Assembly: GCF_020723905.1 (NCBI RefSeq)
Contig: NZ_DYHZ01000003.1
Coordinates: 62,001-126,000, forward strand
Length of the DNA: 64,000 nt
Direction of reading: 5' to 3'
Source of the DNA: Anaerolinea thermophila
GTDB lineage: Bacteria > Chloroflexota > Anaerolineae > Anaerolineales > Anaerolineaceae
In this document: piece after piece, positions 1 through 8,119 of the stretch
Position numbering within the stretch: the first letter of the stretch is position 1
Layout: each line of letters starts with the position of its first letter
Program-made: the position numbers and the translations under genes
The notes under the pieces: generated by a model
The model's input: the letters and a program-made list of their open reading frames with translations, nothing else
Databases searched by the model: none
Told to the model about the DNA's origin: nothing

Positions 1-429
1 TTGCTCCATTAAAACAGGTTTAAAAAGTTCAAGAGGGAATTGAGACATCTTTGCCTCTCCCAACTGGAGAAGAGTGTTTTCAGACTGTAGGGCGTCCTGT
101 CGCAATTTCCCCAGTTGAATTCCACAGCAGATATCAGGGAACGGAGATAGCCAGTATCGGCTGTAAGTAAACATTTTTACCGCTCCCCGGTAATTTCCCC
201 TTAGAATGTGATAATAGGCTAGCCCTATCTGGAGGATACCGCGATACACATGTCGAAGTGCTCCTTTTTCTGCCCGCCAGGCAATTTCTAATTCTTCGTG
301 GGCTTCAAAATATTGCTTTTGATTGAATGCTTGAATCCCGCGAATGGCGGATGGATGGATTTTCCCTTTGCATGCTTCCATGGCTTCTTGTGGGGTACAG
401 GGTGATTCTTTATCAGTCAGGTTATTCAC
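1..429 (-). CDS. DUF309 domain protein, 3' end cut by window edge
   Basis: The minus strand is open from a GTG at 429 to base 1 (143 codons, no stop), so the gene runs out of the window. The translation contains the DUF309 core: FNQKQYFEAHEELE at about residues 36-49, then a tryptophan, then GILQIGLAYYHILRGN with the conserved HxxE and YYH pattern. Family members are small helical proteins of unknown biochemical role. The start is uncertain: an in-frame ATG at 381 would shorten it by 16 residues, and neither start has a strong ribosome binding site. It is divergent from the aminotransferase at 507. The family call is from recognised motifs only. Confidence 0.75.
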   Translation of the reverse strand, partial: MNNLTDKESPCTPQEAMEACKGKIHPSAIRGIQAFNQKQYFEAHEELEIAWRAEKGALRHVYRGILQIGLAYYHILRGNYRGAVKMFTYSRYWLSPFPDICCGIQLGKLRQDALQSENTLLQLGEAKMSQFPLELFKPVLMEQ

Positions 430-458
430 GTTTACACACCGGGTGATAGATTGCAGAG

Positions 459-466
459 ATTATAAT
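459..466. promoter_or_regulatory. candidate -10 box shared by divergent genes
   Basis: The 8-mer ATTATAAT reads as TATAAT on both strands (461-466 on plus, 464-459 on minus) between the divergent DUF309 and aminotransferase genes. No convincing -35 box lies 16-18 bp away on either side, so this is a weak call. Confidence 0.3.
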
Positions 467-506
467 ACAATAACATTGGCAAGTTCCAACAGAAAGGAAA
501 CCCAAT

Positions 507-1859
507 ATGATAAACATCTCGGATGAGGATATCCTTTCAGCCTCTCTGGAAACCAACTTTTGGACCTGGTCCGCTCAAGGTAAAGTCAACCCAATTCCAG
601 TAAAACGGGCTGAAGGGGTTTATTTTTGGGACGTTCACGGGAAGAAGTATCTGGATTTCAACTCCATGGTGATGTGTGTGAATATTGGACATGGAAATCA
701 GCGGGTCATTGAGGCAATTGCATCCCAGGCAAGGGAACTTGCTTTTGCAGGTCCAGGGATGGCAACCCGTCCTCGGGCAGTTCTGGGAAAATTATTGCGA
801 GAAATTGTCCCCGAAGGGCTCACCCATTTTCTTTATACCCTTGGTGGGGCAGATGCCAATGAGAATGCCATCAAACTTGCCCGGGCATACACCGGGCGCC
901 CCAAAATTCTTACCCGTTATCGTTCCTATCATGGAGCGACCCATGGAGCGCTTGCTTTGACTGGTGATCCCCGGCGGATAGCCTGGGAGCCGATGGTGAT
1001 GCCTGGAGTGGTTCATTTTCTGGATCCGTATCGTTATCGCTCCACATTTCACACCCATCATCCAGAAGTGACTGAAGAACAGTTCTCGCAGGATTACCTT
1101 AATCATCTGGAAGAAATCATCCAGTATGAAGGACCTCATACCATTGCGGCCATTTTGCTGGAAACCGTAACCGGAACCAATGGCGTGATTGTGCCTCCAA
1201 AAGGATATCTCGAAGGGGTGCGTGCCATTTGTAATCGGTATGGAATCTTATTGATTTGCGATGAGGTGATGAGCGGATTTGGGCGAACAGGGCGCTGGTT
1301 TGCTGTGGATCATTGGGGCGTTAAACCCGATTTAATGACCATGGCAAAGGGGCTGACTTCAGGGTATGCCCCTTTAGGCGCTGTAGCCATGCGACGAGAG
1401 ATTTTCGAGTTTTTCAGGGATCGTGAATATGTGGGAGGGTTAACGTTCAATGGACACCCCATCTCTTTAGCGGCAGCCGCGGCGGTGATCGAAGTAATGA
1501 AAGATGAGCATCTGGTTGAACATGCCGCCGAAATGGGAACCGTTATGAAAGAAATGCTGGATGAACTGGTAGAAAGGCATCCCTCCGTCGGAGAAGTTCG
1601 TTCGATTGGTTTGTTTGGGGCCATCGAACTGGTGAAAAATCGTAAAACGCGGGAACCGATGGCTCCATTCAATGGTTCCAGCCCTGAAATGACAGCTCTC
1701 CGTAAATATCTTCTGGATCACGGGGTATTTTTGTATACCCACTGGCATACTGTATTGCTTCTTCCGCCATTGATTATTACGCCGGATCAACTACGTGAGG
1801 GGTTTGAGGTGATTGATCGTGCTCTCGAGATTACGGATCGAGCCACTGGTGAAGTGTAA
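507..1859 (+). CDS. class III PLP-dependent aminotransferase
   Basis: A 450-residue fold-type I aminotransferase of class III (ornithine, beta-alanine/taurine:pyruvate, GABA type), expected to be cytosolic. Visible landmarks are the PLP phosphate region near GGADANENAIKLAR, the cofactor aspartate in LICDEVMSGFGRTG, and the Schiff-base lysine K281 in MAKGLTSGYAPLGA. Length matches the family. The start ATG at 507 has AAAGGA about 10 nt upstream. The long insertion with STFHTHHPEVTEEQF is typical of omega-amino-acid:pyruvate enzymes, but substrate cannot be read from sequence. It stands alone, 63 bp before trxB, possibly co-transcribed with it. Confidence 0.85.
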   Translation: MINISDEDILSASLETNFWTWSAQGKVNPIPVKRAEGVYFWDVHGKKYLDFNSMVMCVNIGHGNQRVIEAIASQARELAFAGPGMATRPRAVLGKLLREIVPEGLTHFLYTLGGADANENAIKLARAYTGRPKILTRYRSYHGATHGALALTGDPRRIAWEPMVMPGVVHFLDPYRYRSTFHTHHPEVTEEQFSQDYLNHLEEIIQYEGPHTIAAILLETVTGTNGVIVPPKGYLEGVRAICNRYGILLICDEVMSGFGRTGRWFAVDHWGVKPDLMTMAKGLTSGYAPLGAVAMRREIFEFFRDREYVGGLTFNGHPISLAAAAAVIEVMKDEHLVEHAAEMGTVMKEMLDELVERHPSVGEVRSIGLFGAIELVKNRKTREPMAPFNGSSPEMTALRKYLLDHGVFLYTHWHTVLLLPPLIITPDQLREGFEVIDRALEITDRATGEV

Positions 1860-1922
1860 CTTTTAGGGTGAGACATCGTCTAATAAAAGGTGTATTTTTG
1901 AATCCTGAACAAGAGGTGAATT

Positions 1923-2897
1923 ATGGACTTCAACCTGATCAATTTGACTTCACATGCCGAAGAAGAGAAAGAGCACCATCCTTATAAAGTGGTGATTTTA
2001 GGCTCAGGACCTGCCGGGCTTGCTGCGGCGCTCTACGCCGCTCGCGCAGAGTTAAATCCACTGGTGCTGACAGGGATGGAACTGGGAGGACAGGCGGCTT
2101 TGACCCACACTATTGAAAACTACCCGGGTTTTCCAGATGGCGTAGGCGGTTCTCAACTGGGTGAACTGTTTCAAAAACAAGCCGAGAGGTTTGGCGCTCG
2201 GATTGAGTTTGATATTGCCAGTAAGGTGGATTTATCCCGGCGTCCCTTTGTCATTGAAACAGAAAGTGGACAGGAAATAAAAGCCCAGACCCTCATCATT
2301 GCTACAGGAGCAAGCCCCAATCATCTTAACGTGCCGGGTGAAAAAGAACTGACTGGCAAAGGCGTTTCTTACTGTGCCACATGCGACGGATGGTTCTTCA
2401 AAGATAAAGAGGTTGTGGTCATTGGCGGGGGGGATAGCGCTTTGGAAGAAGGGCTCTTCCTCACCCGTTACGCAACGAAAGTGACCATTATCCATCGTCG
2501 GGATACTTTACGGGCTGGAGCCATTTTGCAATCCCGTGCCAAAGCCAATCCAAAAATTCAATTTATCTGGAACACGGTGGTTACAGAAATTCTGGGGGAG
2601 GATGCGGTAAAAAGTGTAAGGTTGAAGAACGTGGTCACCGGAGAAGAGAGTACCTTCCCAACAGATGGCGTATTCATCTTCATTGGTCATAAGCCGAATA
2701 CTCAGCTCTTTATGGGGCAACTGGAGATGGATGAAGGCGGTTATATCATCACCGACAAGAAGATGCAAACCAGTGTTCCCGGGGTTTATGCGGCTGGTGA
2801 AGCGGCTGATCCGATTTATCGGCAGGTCATCACCTCTGCCGGGATGGGGGCTGCGGCGGCAATGCAAGCTGCGCGCTTCCTGGAGGAACACGAATAA
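1923..2897 (+). CDS. trxB: thioredoxin reductase (NADPH)
   Basis: A 324-residue low-molecular-weight flavoprotein that passes electrons from NADPH to thioredoxin. The FAD dinucleotide motif GSGPAG lies at residues 27-32, the redox-active CATC at 151-154 (in YCATCDG), and the NADPH motif GGGDSA at 168-173. The C-terminal FAD motif is GVYAAGEA. About 20 acidic/His-rich residues precede the usual start, but the ATG at 1923 has a good AAGAGGTG site, so I keep it. It ends at a strong hairpin facing the convergent LysM gene. Confidence 0.95.
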   Translation: MDFNLINLTSHAEEEKEHHPYKVVILGSGPAGLAAALYAARAELNPLVLTGMELGGQAALTHTIENYPGFPDGVGGSQLGELFQKQAERFGARIEFDIASKVDLSRRPFVIETESGQEIKAQTLIIATGASPNHLNVPGEKELTGKGVSYCATCDGWFFKDKEVVVIGGGDSALEEGLFLTRYATKVTIIHRRDTLRAGAILQSRAKANPKIQFIWNTVVTEILGEDAVKSVRLKNVVTGEESTFPTDGVFIFIGHKPNTQLFMGQLEMDEGGYIITDKKMQTSVPGVYAAGEAADPIYRQVITSAGMGAAAAMQAARFLEEHE

Positions 2898-2898
2898 A

Positions 2899-2970
2899 AA
2901 ATGTGAGTTTGAACAAAACAGGCTGCCAGTTCATATTGCTGACAGCCTGTTTTGTTATATTCTCACATTT
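2899..2970. terminator. bidirectional terminator hairpin
   Basis: A two-tier inverted repeat separates convergent trxB and the LysM gene. The inner 14-bp stem pairs 2912-2925 with 2943-2956; an outer 9-bp stem pairs 2899-2907 with 2962-2970. T-rich stretches flank the stem on both strands, so it can stop transcription in both directions. Confidence 0.8.
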
Positions 2971-2972
2971 CC

Positions 2973-4088
2973 TTATTTACTTGCCCAGGCAAACACTCGC
3001 TCGGCACTCACGCTTCCTGCAGGTTCCCAAATGGGTTCGTTGGTCTCTTTATTTGTTCCGGTTTGGCGGACCGGCAGGACGGACCAGCGGAAAATATGAA
3101 GTTTCCCATCCGTTGGACGCAATTCCTCAGGGATGATGTACTTTGTGTCGGTTACGTATGCCACAAATTTCCCTTTACTGCTATCGGTTGCGTCAATCAG
3201 GGTGACGGCGTAGGCTTCATTGGGCCTCAGTTCGCCGACGGCTGCCCACTGCAGGGTGATGATGTCATTCTGAGACAGGAATGAAGCACCATCGGTTGGA
3301 AGCAACAGATTAGGGGCCGGGTAAGGGGGAATAGGGGTGGGTGTAGGAGTGGGTTTTGGTCCACGCTCGCACAACGGGATGATCAATTTTTGTCCCGGGA
3401 AAATGATGTCACCGGGTAATCCATTGTAATCTCTGATGGCTTGAGCGCTCACTCCGTAATTTGCCGAAATTTTGCTCAGCGTATCGGTTTCGGTAACGGT
3501 GTACTCCAGTTTTTCACAGGATGCTTCGGCCTGTTGAGTTGGATCCAGCGTGTTTGTCGGAAGAGGAGTAGGGGTTACCGTTGGATAGGGGATGAGAAGG
3601 GTCTGTCCAACTACCAGTGTATCACAGGCCGCTGGAAGTTTGTTGAGGATGATGATGCTTTGCACCGATACATTGAAAGTAGAGGCGATAGAAATACACG
3701 TATCCAGAGGGGCTACTTTGTATTCAAACGGCGGACGTTCTGTAGCGGTTGGCTCCAGAGTTGCCGTTGGGGAGGGTGTCGGTGTCAGAGTCTGTGTCGG
3801 TGTGATAGAAGGTGTCAGGGTGGGCAACGTAGCCGCTTGAGGGGCTGGCTGAGTAAATTGATACACAGCATAAACCGTTCCTGCACCCACTGCCAGGAGC
3901 AGAATAATCAGACCCAGAAGGGCAGGAAGGCTGAGAGTAATTTCAGGAATGCCCCTCTCTTGTGTTGATTTCCCTTCACTTTCAATGAGCACCGTACCGC
4001 AAACTGTACAGCGGGGTGCATTGTTTGCCAGTCGAGTCCCACAGGTGGGACAAATTTTTGTGTTTGGTGATTGGGTTTCGCCAGTCAT
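2973..4088 (-). CDS. zinc-ribbon, single-TM protein with two LysM domains
   Basis: A 371-residue membrane-anchored protein. The N terminus has a zinc ribbon (C13-x2-C16 and C27-x2-C30), then one transmembrane helix at about 53-77, a Thr/Pro-rich linker, LysM 1 at about 120-168, a second Pro/Thr linker, LysM 2 at about 190-240, another TP-repeat linker and a C-terminal beta-rich domain from about 260. LysM domains bind peptidoglycan or related glycans, so the C-terminal part is expected outside the membrane and the zinc ribbon inside. ATG 4088 has TAAGGAAA just upstream. Function beyond cell-wall attachment is not evident. Confidence 0.85.
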   Translation of the reverse strand: MTGETQSPNTKICPTCGTRLANNAPRCTVCGTVLIESEGKSTQERGIPEITLSLPALLGLIILLLAVGAGTVYAVYQFTQPAPQAATLPTLTPSITPTQTLTPTPSPTATLEPTATERPPFEYKVAPLDTCISIASTFNVSVQSIIILNKLPAACDTLVVGQTLLIPYPTVTPTPLPTNTLDPTQQAEASCEKLEYTVTETDTLSKISANYGVSAQAIRDYNGLPGDIIFPGQKLIIPLCERGPKPTPTPTPIPPYPAPNLLLPTDGASFLSQNDIITLQWAAVGELRPNEAYAVTLIDATDSSKGKFVAYVTDTKYIIPEELRPTDGKLHIFRWSVLPVRQTGTNKETNEPIWEPAGSVSAERVFAWASK

Positions 4089-4460
4089 AGTTTCCTTATT
4101 TACCAGAATGAACGGGTACTCCCGACTGCTGGCATTATACCATACTCAAATTTCAGTTTTTCCAATCCCTTTGGATTGGAAAGGAGAAGAAAAAAGTGAT
4201 ATTTTGCATCATTGACTCAATAGAAAAAATCATATAATTTTAATTTTGAAATAGTTTTACTGGAAAAACCCCTTATAAGTACAAATCATAATGTGGTGTG
4301 GACCTGGCGTTTTCCGGATAAAGGGGAATTTGGAAAACTGCTGATTAAGTTCATTTCCGACCGGTTATTGAATATAACAAGGAGGTGTGTAAAGAGAGGA
4401 TTTTCCTGCAGAAAAATCTCAAACCAATTTGCATTTTAACATCCAAAGGAGGAACGGACT
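4089..4460. other. 372-bp intergenic region upstream of the aldehyde oxidoreductase gene
   Basis: This AT-rich gap lies between the divergent LysM gene and the oxidoreductase gene. I see a candidate promoter (4212-4238), a small hairpin around 4364-4379 (GTTAT/ATAAC arms) and a strong AAAGGAGG site just before 4461, but no ORF. Its length leaves room for a leader RNA; I could not match it to a known riboswitch by eye. Confidence 0.5.
4212..4238 (+). promoter_or_regulatory. candidate sigma-70-type promoter
   Basis: TTGACT (4212-4217) and a perfect TATAAT (4233-4238) are separated by 15 bp, shorter than the optimal 17. If used, the transcript would carry a leader of over 200 nt before the oxidoreductase gene. 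Confidence 0.4.
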
Positions 4461-6224
4461 ATGTGGATTGTCAGAATTAATATGACGGATCGGAGCGTCA
4501 AATTTGAAGATGTGCCAGAGAAATATAAATACCTGGCAGGGCGAGGATTGACCTCTCATATCATTTATGATGAAGTGCCTCCATTGGCACATCCATTGGG
4601 ACCAAGCAACAAACTGGTTTTTGCCACTGGGATAGTCACCGGAACATCCGCGCCTACTTCCGCACGCGTCTCTGCAGGCGGTAAATCTCCCTTGACTGGC
4701 GGTATCAAGGAGTCTAATGCAGGGTCACCCTGGGCGCATGATCTGGCAGTGATGCGGATCAAGGCGTTAATCCTTGAGGGGCTCCCGGAAGATAAGAAGA
4801 CATTCTGGGGTATTCATCTTTCCTGGGATGCTGACGCAGGGAAACCCAGGGTGGAATTCTTTGATGCCACTGAGTACACCGGAAAAGATCTCTATGAGGT
4901 ATCGCCGAAATTGTTTGAACGCTTTGGGGATCGCATTTCCTTTGCCGGTTGCGGGGTTTCTGGCGAGTACGGTTATGGGAATGCCGGCATTGTCTACAAT
5001 GATCTGGCAAAGCGGCCGAGCCGATACTCCGGACGTGGTGGCTTGGGCTCTGTAATGGGGAGCAAACGCGTCAAGTTCATCGTGATTGACGCAAAAGGAG
5101 CGCCAGGAGTTGAAATTGTAGACAAAGCCCTCTTTGATGAAGGGCGCAAGAAGATGATTGACGCTATCCGCTCCCATGACATTACCAAACCGAAAGGCGG
5201 CTTGAACTCTTTTGGCACGGCGGTGCTCATCAATATCCTCAATGAGGCTGGCGGTTTGCCCACGCGTAACTTCTCCAGCGGACGTTTCGAAGGTGCAGCA
5301 AAGATTGCAGGAGAAGCCCTGTTTGAGACCAATAAACAGCGTCTCGGAAAAGAGTTATACAACCACGCTTGCAGTCCAGGGTGCATCATTCAATGCTCCA
5401 ACACTCTCTACGACGAGAATGGTAAGGAGATTACATCCTGTGTTGAGTATGAATCGGACTGGGCTCTGGGCGCAAACTGCGGCATTGATGATCTGGATGC
5501 CATTGGTGAGATGGTGCAATTGTGCAATGCCTATGGTCTGGATACCATTGAAACAGGATGCACCATTGCCGTGGCTATGGAAGCCGGAGTGATTCCCTTT
5601 GGTGATGCAAAAGGAGCGATCCAGTTGATCCATGAAATGGGCAAAGGCACTCACATGGGACGCATTTTAGGCGCAGGCACTGAAACAGCCGGGAAAGTTC
5701 TGGGAGTGACACGTGTTCCGACTGTGAAAGGTCAAAGCATGCCTGCCTATGAACCACGCGCAGTGAAAGGCATTGGCGTGACCTATGCGACCACTACCAT
5801 GGGAGCAGACCATACTGCTGGATATACCATTGCCCCTGAAATTCTGAGTGTGGGTGGCAAGGCAGATCCGCTGTCCAACGAGGGGAAAGCCGCGTTGAGC
5901 CGCGCCTTCCAGGCTACTACGGCCTTCATTGACTCTTCCGGGCATTGTCTGTTCATTGCCTTCCCCATTCTGGATATTGCCAGCGGGTATCAGGGCATGA
6001 TTGATGAATGCAATGGCGTTTTAGGCACCAAGTGGACGGCGGATGATGTTCTGCGCATTGGGGGAGAAATCCTCAAAGTCGAACGGGCCTTCAATGAAGC
6101 CGCTGGCTTCACTAAAGCCCATGATCGCGTGCCGGAGTTCATGAAGCGCGAGCCGTTACCACCGCACAATCAGGTCTTTGATATTCCTGATGAGGTGCTT
6201 GACGCTGTGTACGCGGAACTCTAG
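4461..6224 (+). CDS. tungsten-containing aldehyde:ferredoxin oxidoreductase
   Basis: A 587-residue enzyme of the AOR family, which oxidises aldehydes to carboxylic acids with ferredoxin, using a bis-pterin tungsten (or molybdenum) cofactor and one [4Fe-4S] cluster. The N-terminal AOR domain shows AGRGLTSHIIYDEVPP and the pterin-binding SARVSAGGKSPLTGG. Cluster cysteines are probably C304, C308 and C312 in ACSPGCIIQCS plus C496 in DSSGHC. The spacing is CX3CX3C rather than the textbook CX2CX3C, which I recall from a distinct subfamily. AAAGGAGG precedes the ATG. Next comes the matching radical-SAM maturase and two MoaD-like genes, supporting a tungsten cofactor. The substrate is unknown. Confidence 0.9.
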   Translation: MWIVRINMTDRSVKFEDVPEKYKYLAGRGLTSHIIYDEVPPLAHPLGPSNKLVFATGIVTGTSAPTSARVSAGGKSPLTGGIKESNAGSPWAHDLAVMRIKALILEGLPEDKKTFWGIHLSWDADAGKPRVEFFDATEYTGKDLYEVSPKLFERFGDRISFAGCGVSGEYGYGNAGIVYNDLAKRPSRYSGRGGLGSVMGSKRVKFIVIDAKGAPGVEIVDKALFDEGRKKMIDAIRSHDITKPKGGLNSFGTAVLINILNEAGGLPTRNFSSGRFEGAAKIAGEALFETNKQRLGKELYNHACSPGCIIQCSNTLYDENGKEITSCVEYESDWALGANCGIDDLDAIGEMVQLCNAYGLDTIETGCTIAVAMEAGVIPFGDAKGAIQLIHEMGKGTHMGRILGAGTETAGKVLGVTRVPTVKGQSMPAYEPRAVKGIGVTYATTTMGADHTAGYTIAPEILSVGGKADPLSNEGKAALSRAFQATTAFIDSSGHCLFIAFPILDIASGYQGMIDECNGVLGTKWTADDVLRIGGEILKVERAFNEAAGFTKAHDRVPEFMKREPLPPHNQVFDIPDEVLDAVYAEL

Positions 6225-6240
6225 TCTCTTTTGATTGGTT

Positions 6241-6284
6241 AGAAAATGGGGTGGGCAGAGGATTTCTTTGCCCCCCCATTTTCT
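6241..6284 (+). promoter_or_regulatory. intercistronic hairpin between oxidoreductase and maturase genes
   Basis: A 16-17 bp inverted repeat (arms 6241-6257 and 6269-6284) sits just after the oxidoreductase stop. No T-run follows, so it may attenuate or stabilise the upstream mRNA rather than terminate. It also argues against a start at 6246 for the next gene. Confidence 0.55.
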
Positions 6285-6299
6285 CAACGGGAGGATATT

Positions 6300-7487
6300 A
6301 TGCCCAAAGTCGTAGCGGATGGAGAAGGACGGCTTCAACTCCCTCTTTCGTTTCTGGAACGCCGTCAAATGCCTCCGGGAGCGGAATACTGGCTGGATGA
6401 ACGCGATGGAGATTTAATTCTCCACCCCCGGCGACCCGACGTGAGAAAACTCTACATTGAGCCGACTACGGGTTGTAATTTACATTGTGTGACCTGCATT
6501 CGGAATGTCTGGGAAGATGAAGAAGCCCAGATGTCCATGGAAACCTTTGAACGGATTTTGGAAGCCATAGATCGGTTACCGGAATTAAAGAGAGTGGTCT
6601 TTACCGGTTTTGGCGAGCCGCTCACCCATAAACATATCTTCGAGATGATCGAGGAAATTCGCCGTCGGGGAATTGCAGTAACGGTTGGAACAAATGGCTT
6701 GTTATTGAACGAGGACAGGGCGCGTAAACTGGTAGAGGCAGGGGTGGACCGACTTGTCATTTCGGTAGATGGGGTGAAACCGGAAACTTATTCCAGTGTG
6801 CGAGGCGCGATGCTGGCGCAGGTACTGGAAAACATTCGCCGCGTTAACCAGATTAAGAGCCAGATGGCAACGGTGACCCCGGCTTTAGGGATCGAATTTG
6901 TTGCCTTAAAGAGCAATGTAGAGGAATTACCTCATCTGGCTGGATTGGCTTCCCATTTGAATGCGGCTCGCATTCTGGTCACCAATGTGTTACCCTATAC
7001 TGAAGAAATGCTTCACGAAGTTTTGTATGGCTATGAACCTCAGGCACCATTGAAAGGAGGGTCCTGTCCTGTGCGTGCCAGCGGATGGGTGATGTGGGGA
7101 ACCCTGGATATGCCCCGCATGCACTGGGGAGCAGAGCGACGTTGTCGTTTTGTCTATGACCGTGCAGTGGTGGTGGGATGGGATGGCGGAGTGTCTCCCT
7201 GCTATGCTTTTTCGCATAATTACCATTACTTTGCCATTGATGGATTGCGAAAAAAGGTTTCTCGATACCTGTTGGGTAATGTGAACGAAACCCCACTGGA
7301 CGAAATCTGGATGAGTGAAGAGTACGTGCGCTTTCGAAGTGAAGTGATGGGCTTTCATTTTCCTTCCTGTCCTGACTGCGACTTAAGAGAAACTTGCGAC
7401 TTGCGTCAAAGAAATGAAGGATGCTGGGGGTGGAACCCTTCCTGCGCAGATTGTTTGTGGGCACAGGATATTGTTCGTTGTCCTTAG
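6300..7487 (+). CDS. radical-SAM/SPASM maturase of tungsten oxidoreductase
   Basis: A 395-residue protein. Residues 1-45 resemble an AbrB/SpoVT-type swapped-hairpin domain (GRLQLPLSFLERRQMPPGAE). The radical-SAM CX3CX2C motif is C59NLHCVTC66, followed by VVFTGFGEPL. The C-terminal SPASM-like region is Cys-rich (CPDCDLRETCDLRQ, then more Cys pairs to the end) and probably binds auxiliary Fe-S clusters. Its place right after an AOR gene matches the family annotated as tungsten cofactor oxidoreductase radical-SAM maturase, whose exact chemistry is not settled. I chose ATG 6300 because GGGAGG precedes it; the upstream in-frame codon lies inside a hairpin. Confidence 0.85.
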   Translation: MPKVVADGEGRLQLPLSFLERRQMPPGAEYWLDERDGDLILHPRRPDVRKLYIEPTTGCNLHCVTCIRNVWEDEEAQMSMETFERILEAIDRLPELKRVVFTGFGEPLTHKHIFEMIEEIRRRGIAVTVGTNGLLLNEDRARKLVEAGVDRLVISVDGVKPETYSSVRGAMLAQVLENIRRVNQIKSQMATVTPALGIEFVALKSNVEELPHLAGLASHLNAARILVTNVLPYTEEMLHEVLYGYEPQAPLKGGSCPVRASGWVMWGTLDMPRMHWGAERRCRFVYDRAVVVGWDGGVSPCYAFSHNYHYFAIDGLRKKVSRYLLGNVNETPLDEIWMSEEYVRFRSEVMGFHFPSCPDCDLRETCDLRQRNEGCWGWNPSCADCLWAQDIVRCP

Positions 7488-7496
7488 GAGGGTAGG

Positions 7497-7742
7497 GTGG
7501 AAGTCAGGGTTAAGTTGTATGCGACGCTGGTCCGATACGTGGAAGGTATCCGTGCAGGACAGCCAATCTCTTTAAATTTGCCCGAAGGTTCAACAATCCG
7601 GGACGTTCTAACGGTATTAAAAATTCCAGAAGAAGAGGTCAAAGTGGCCTTTGTGGCAGGACGTGCCTGTCCATGGGATACGGTACTGAAAGATGGTGAT
7701 GAAGTGGGGATTTTTTCGCCGATTGGAGGTGGAAAATCATGA
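7497..7742 (+). CDS. MoaD/ThiS-family sulfur carrier-like protein
   Basis: An 81-residue ubiquitin-like protein with the MoaD/ThiS pattern: an LPEGSTIRDVL segment, then VLKDGDEVGIFSPIGGGKS at the C terminus. MoaD donates sulfur to molybdopterin through a C-terminal Gly-Gly; here two residues (KS) follow the GGG, so processing or another role is possible. It starts with GTG at 7497 preceded by TTAGGAGGGT and overlaps the next gene by 4 bp (ATGA). Context suggests a role in tungsto-pterin assembly for the upstream oxidoreductase. Confidence 0.8.
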   Translation: MEVRVKLYATLVRYVEGIRAGQPISLNLPEGSTIRDVLTVLKIPEEEVKVAFVAGRACPWDTVLKDGDEVGIFSPIGGGKS

Positions 7743-8119
7743 CAATTCGCATAGATGTGTGGCTGTACGGCGAACTGGCAAAGTACGGAGGGGAACAGGC
7801 AAAGGCCGGGTTTGCCAATCTTCAGATAAACCTTCCTGAAGGAGCAACGGTAGCCGATCTTCTCACGCAAATGAAGATGCCCACAGAGGAACGGGGCATC
7901 ACTTTCATTAATGGATTGCTCAGTGCCATGCCGGGTGTGCAACCAGATTTAGCCCATGTGCTTCATGACGGTGACAGGGTAGCATTTTTCCACCTGCGCA
8001 GTATGTGGCCCTTCCAGTATCGCCATGGAGCCAGTATGATCGGCGAACTGGCTCAGGAATTAACCAGCAGAGAGGACAAGGGAATACACCACGATTATCG
8101 GCATGAACGCTCAGGATAA
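7739..8119 (+). CDS. second MoaD/ThiS-like protein without C-terminal GG
   Basis: A 126-residue protein with a beta-grasp domain over residues 1-90: LPEGATVADLLTQMKMP and VLHDGDRVAFFHL match the MoaD/ThiS fold. The C terminus continues about 36 residues and lacks Gly-Gly, so it cannot be a classical sulfur carrier. It may be a structural partner or scaffold for its 81-residue neighbour, with which it is translationally coupled. Its 3' end overlaps the convergent response-regulator gene by 9 bp. Confidence 0.7.
   Translation: MTIRIDVWLYGELAKYGGEQAKAGFANLQINLPEGATVADLLTQMKMPTEERGITFINGLLSAMPGVQPDLAHVLHDGDRVAFFHLRSMWPFQYRHGASMIGELAQELTSREDKGIHHDYRHERSG

Noticed and set aside
4240-4460. Molybdenum/tungsten-cofactor riboswitch upstream of the aldehyde oxidoreductase
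   Set aside because: Context is attractive, but I could not trace the conserved core by eye; a covariance-model search would decide.
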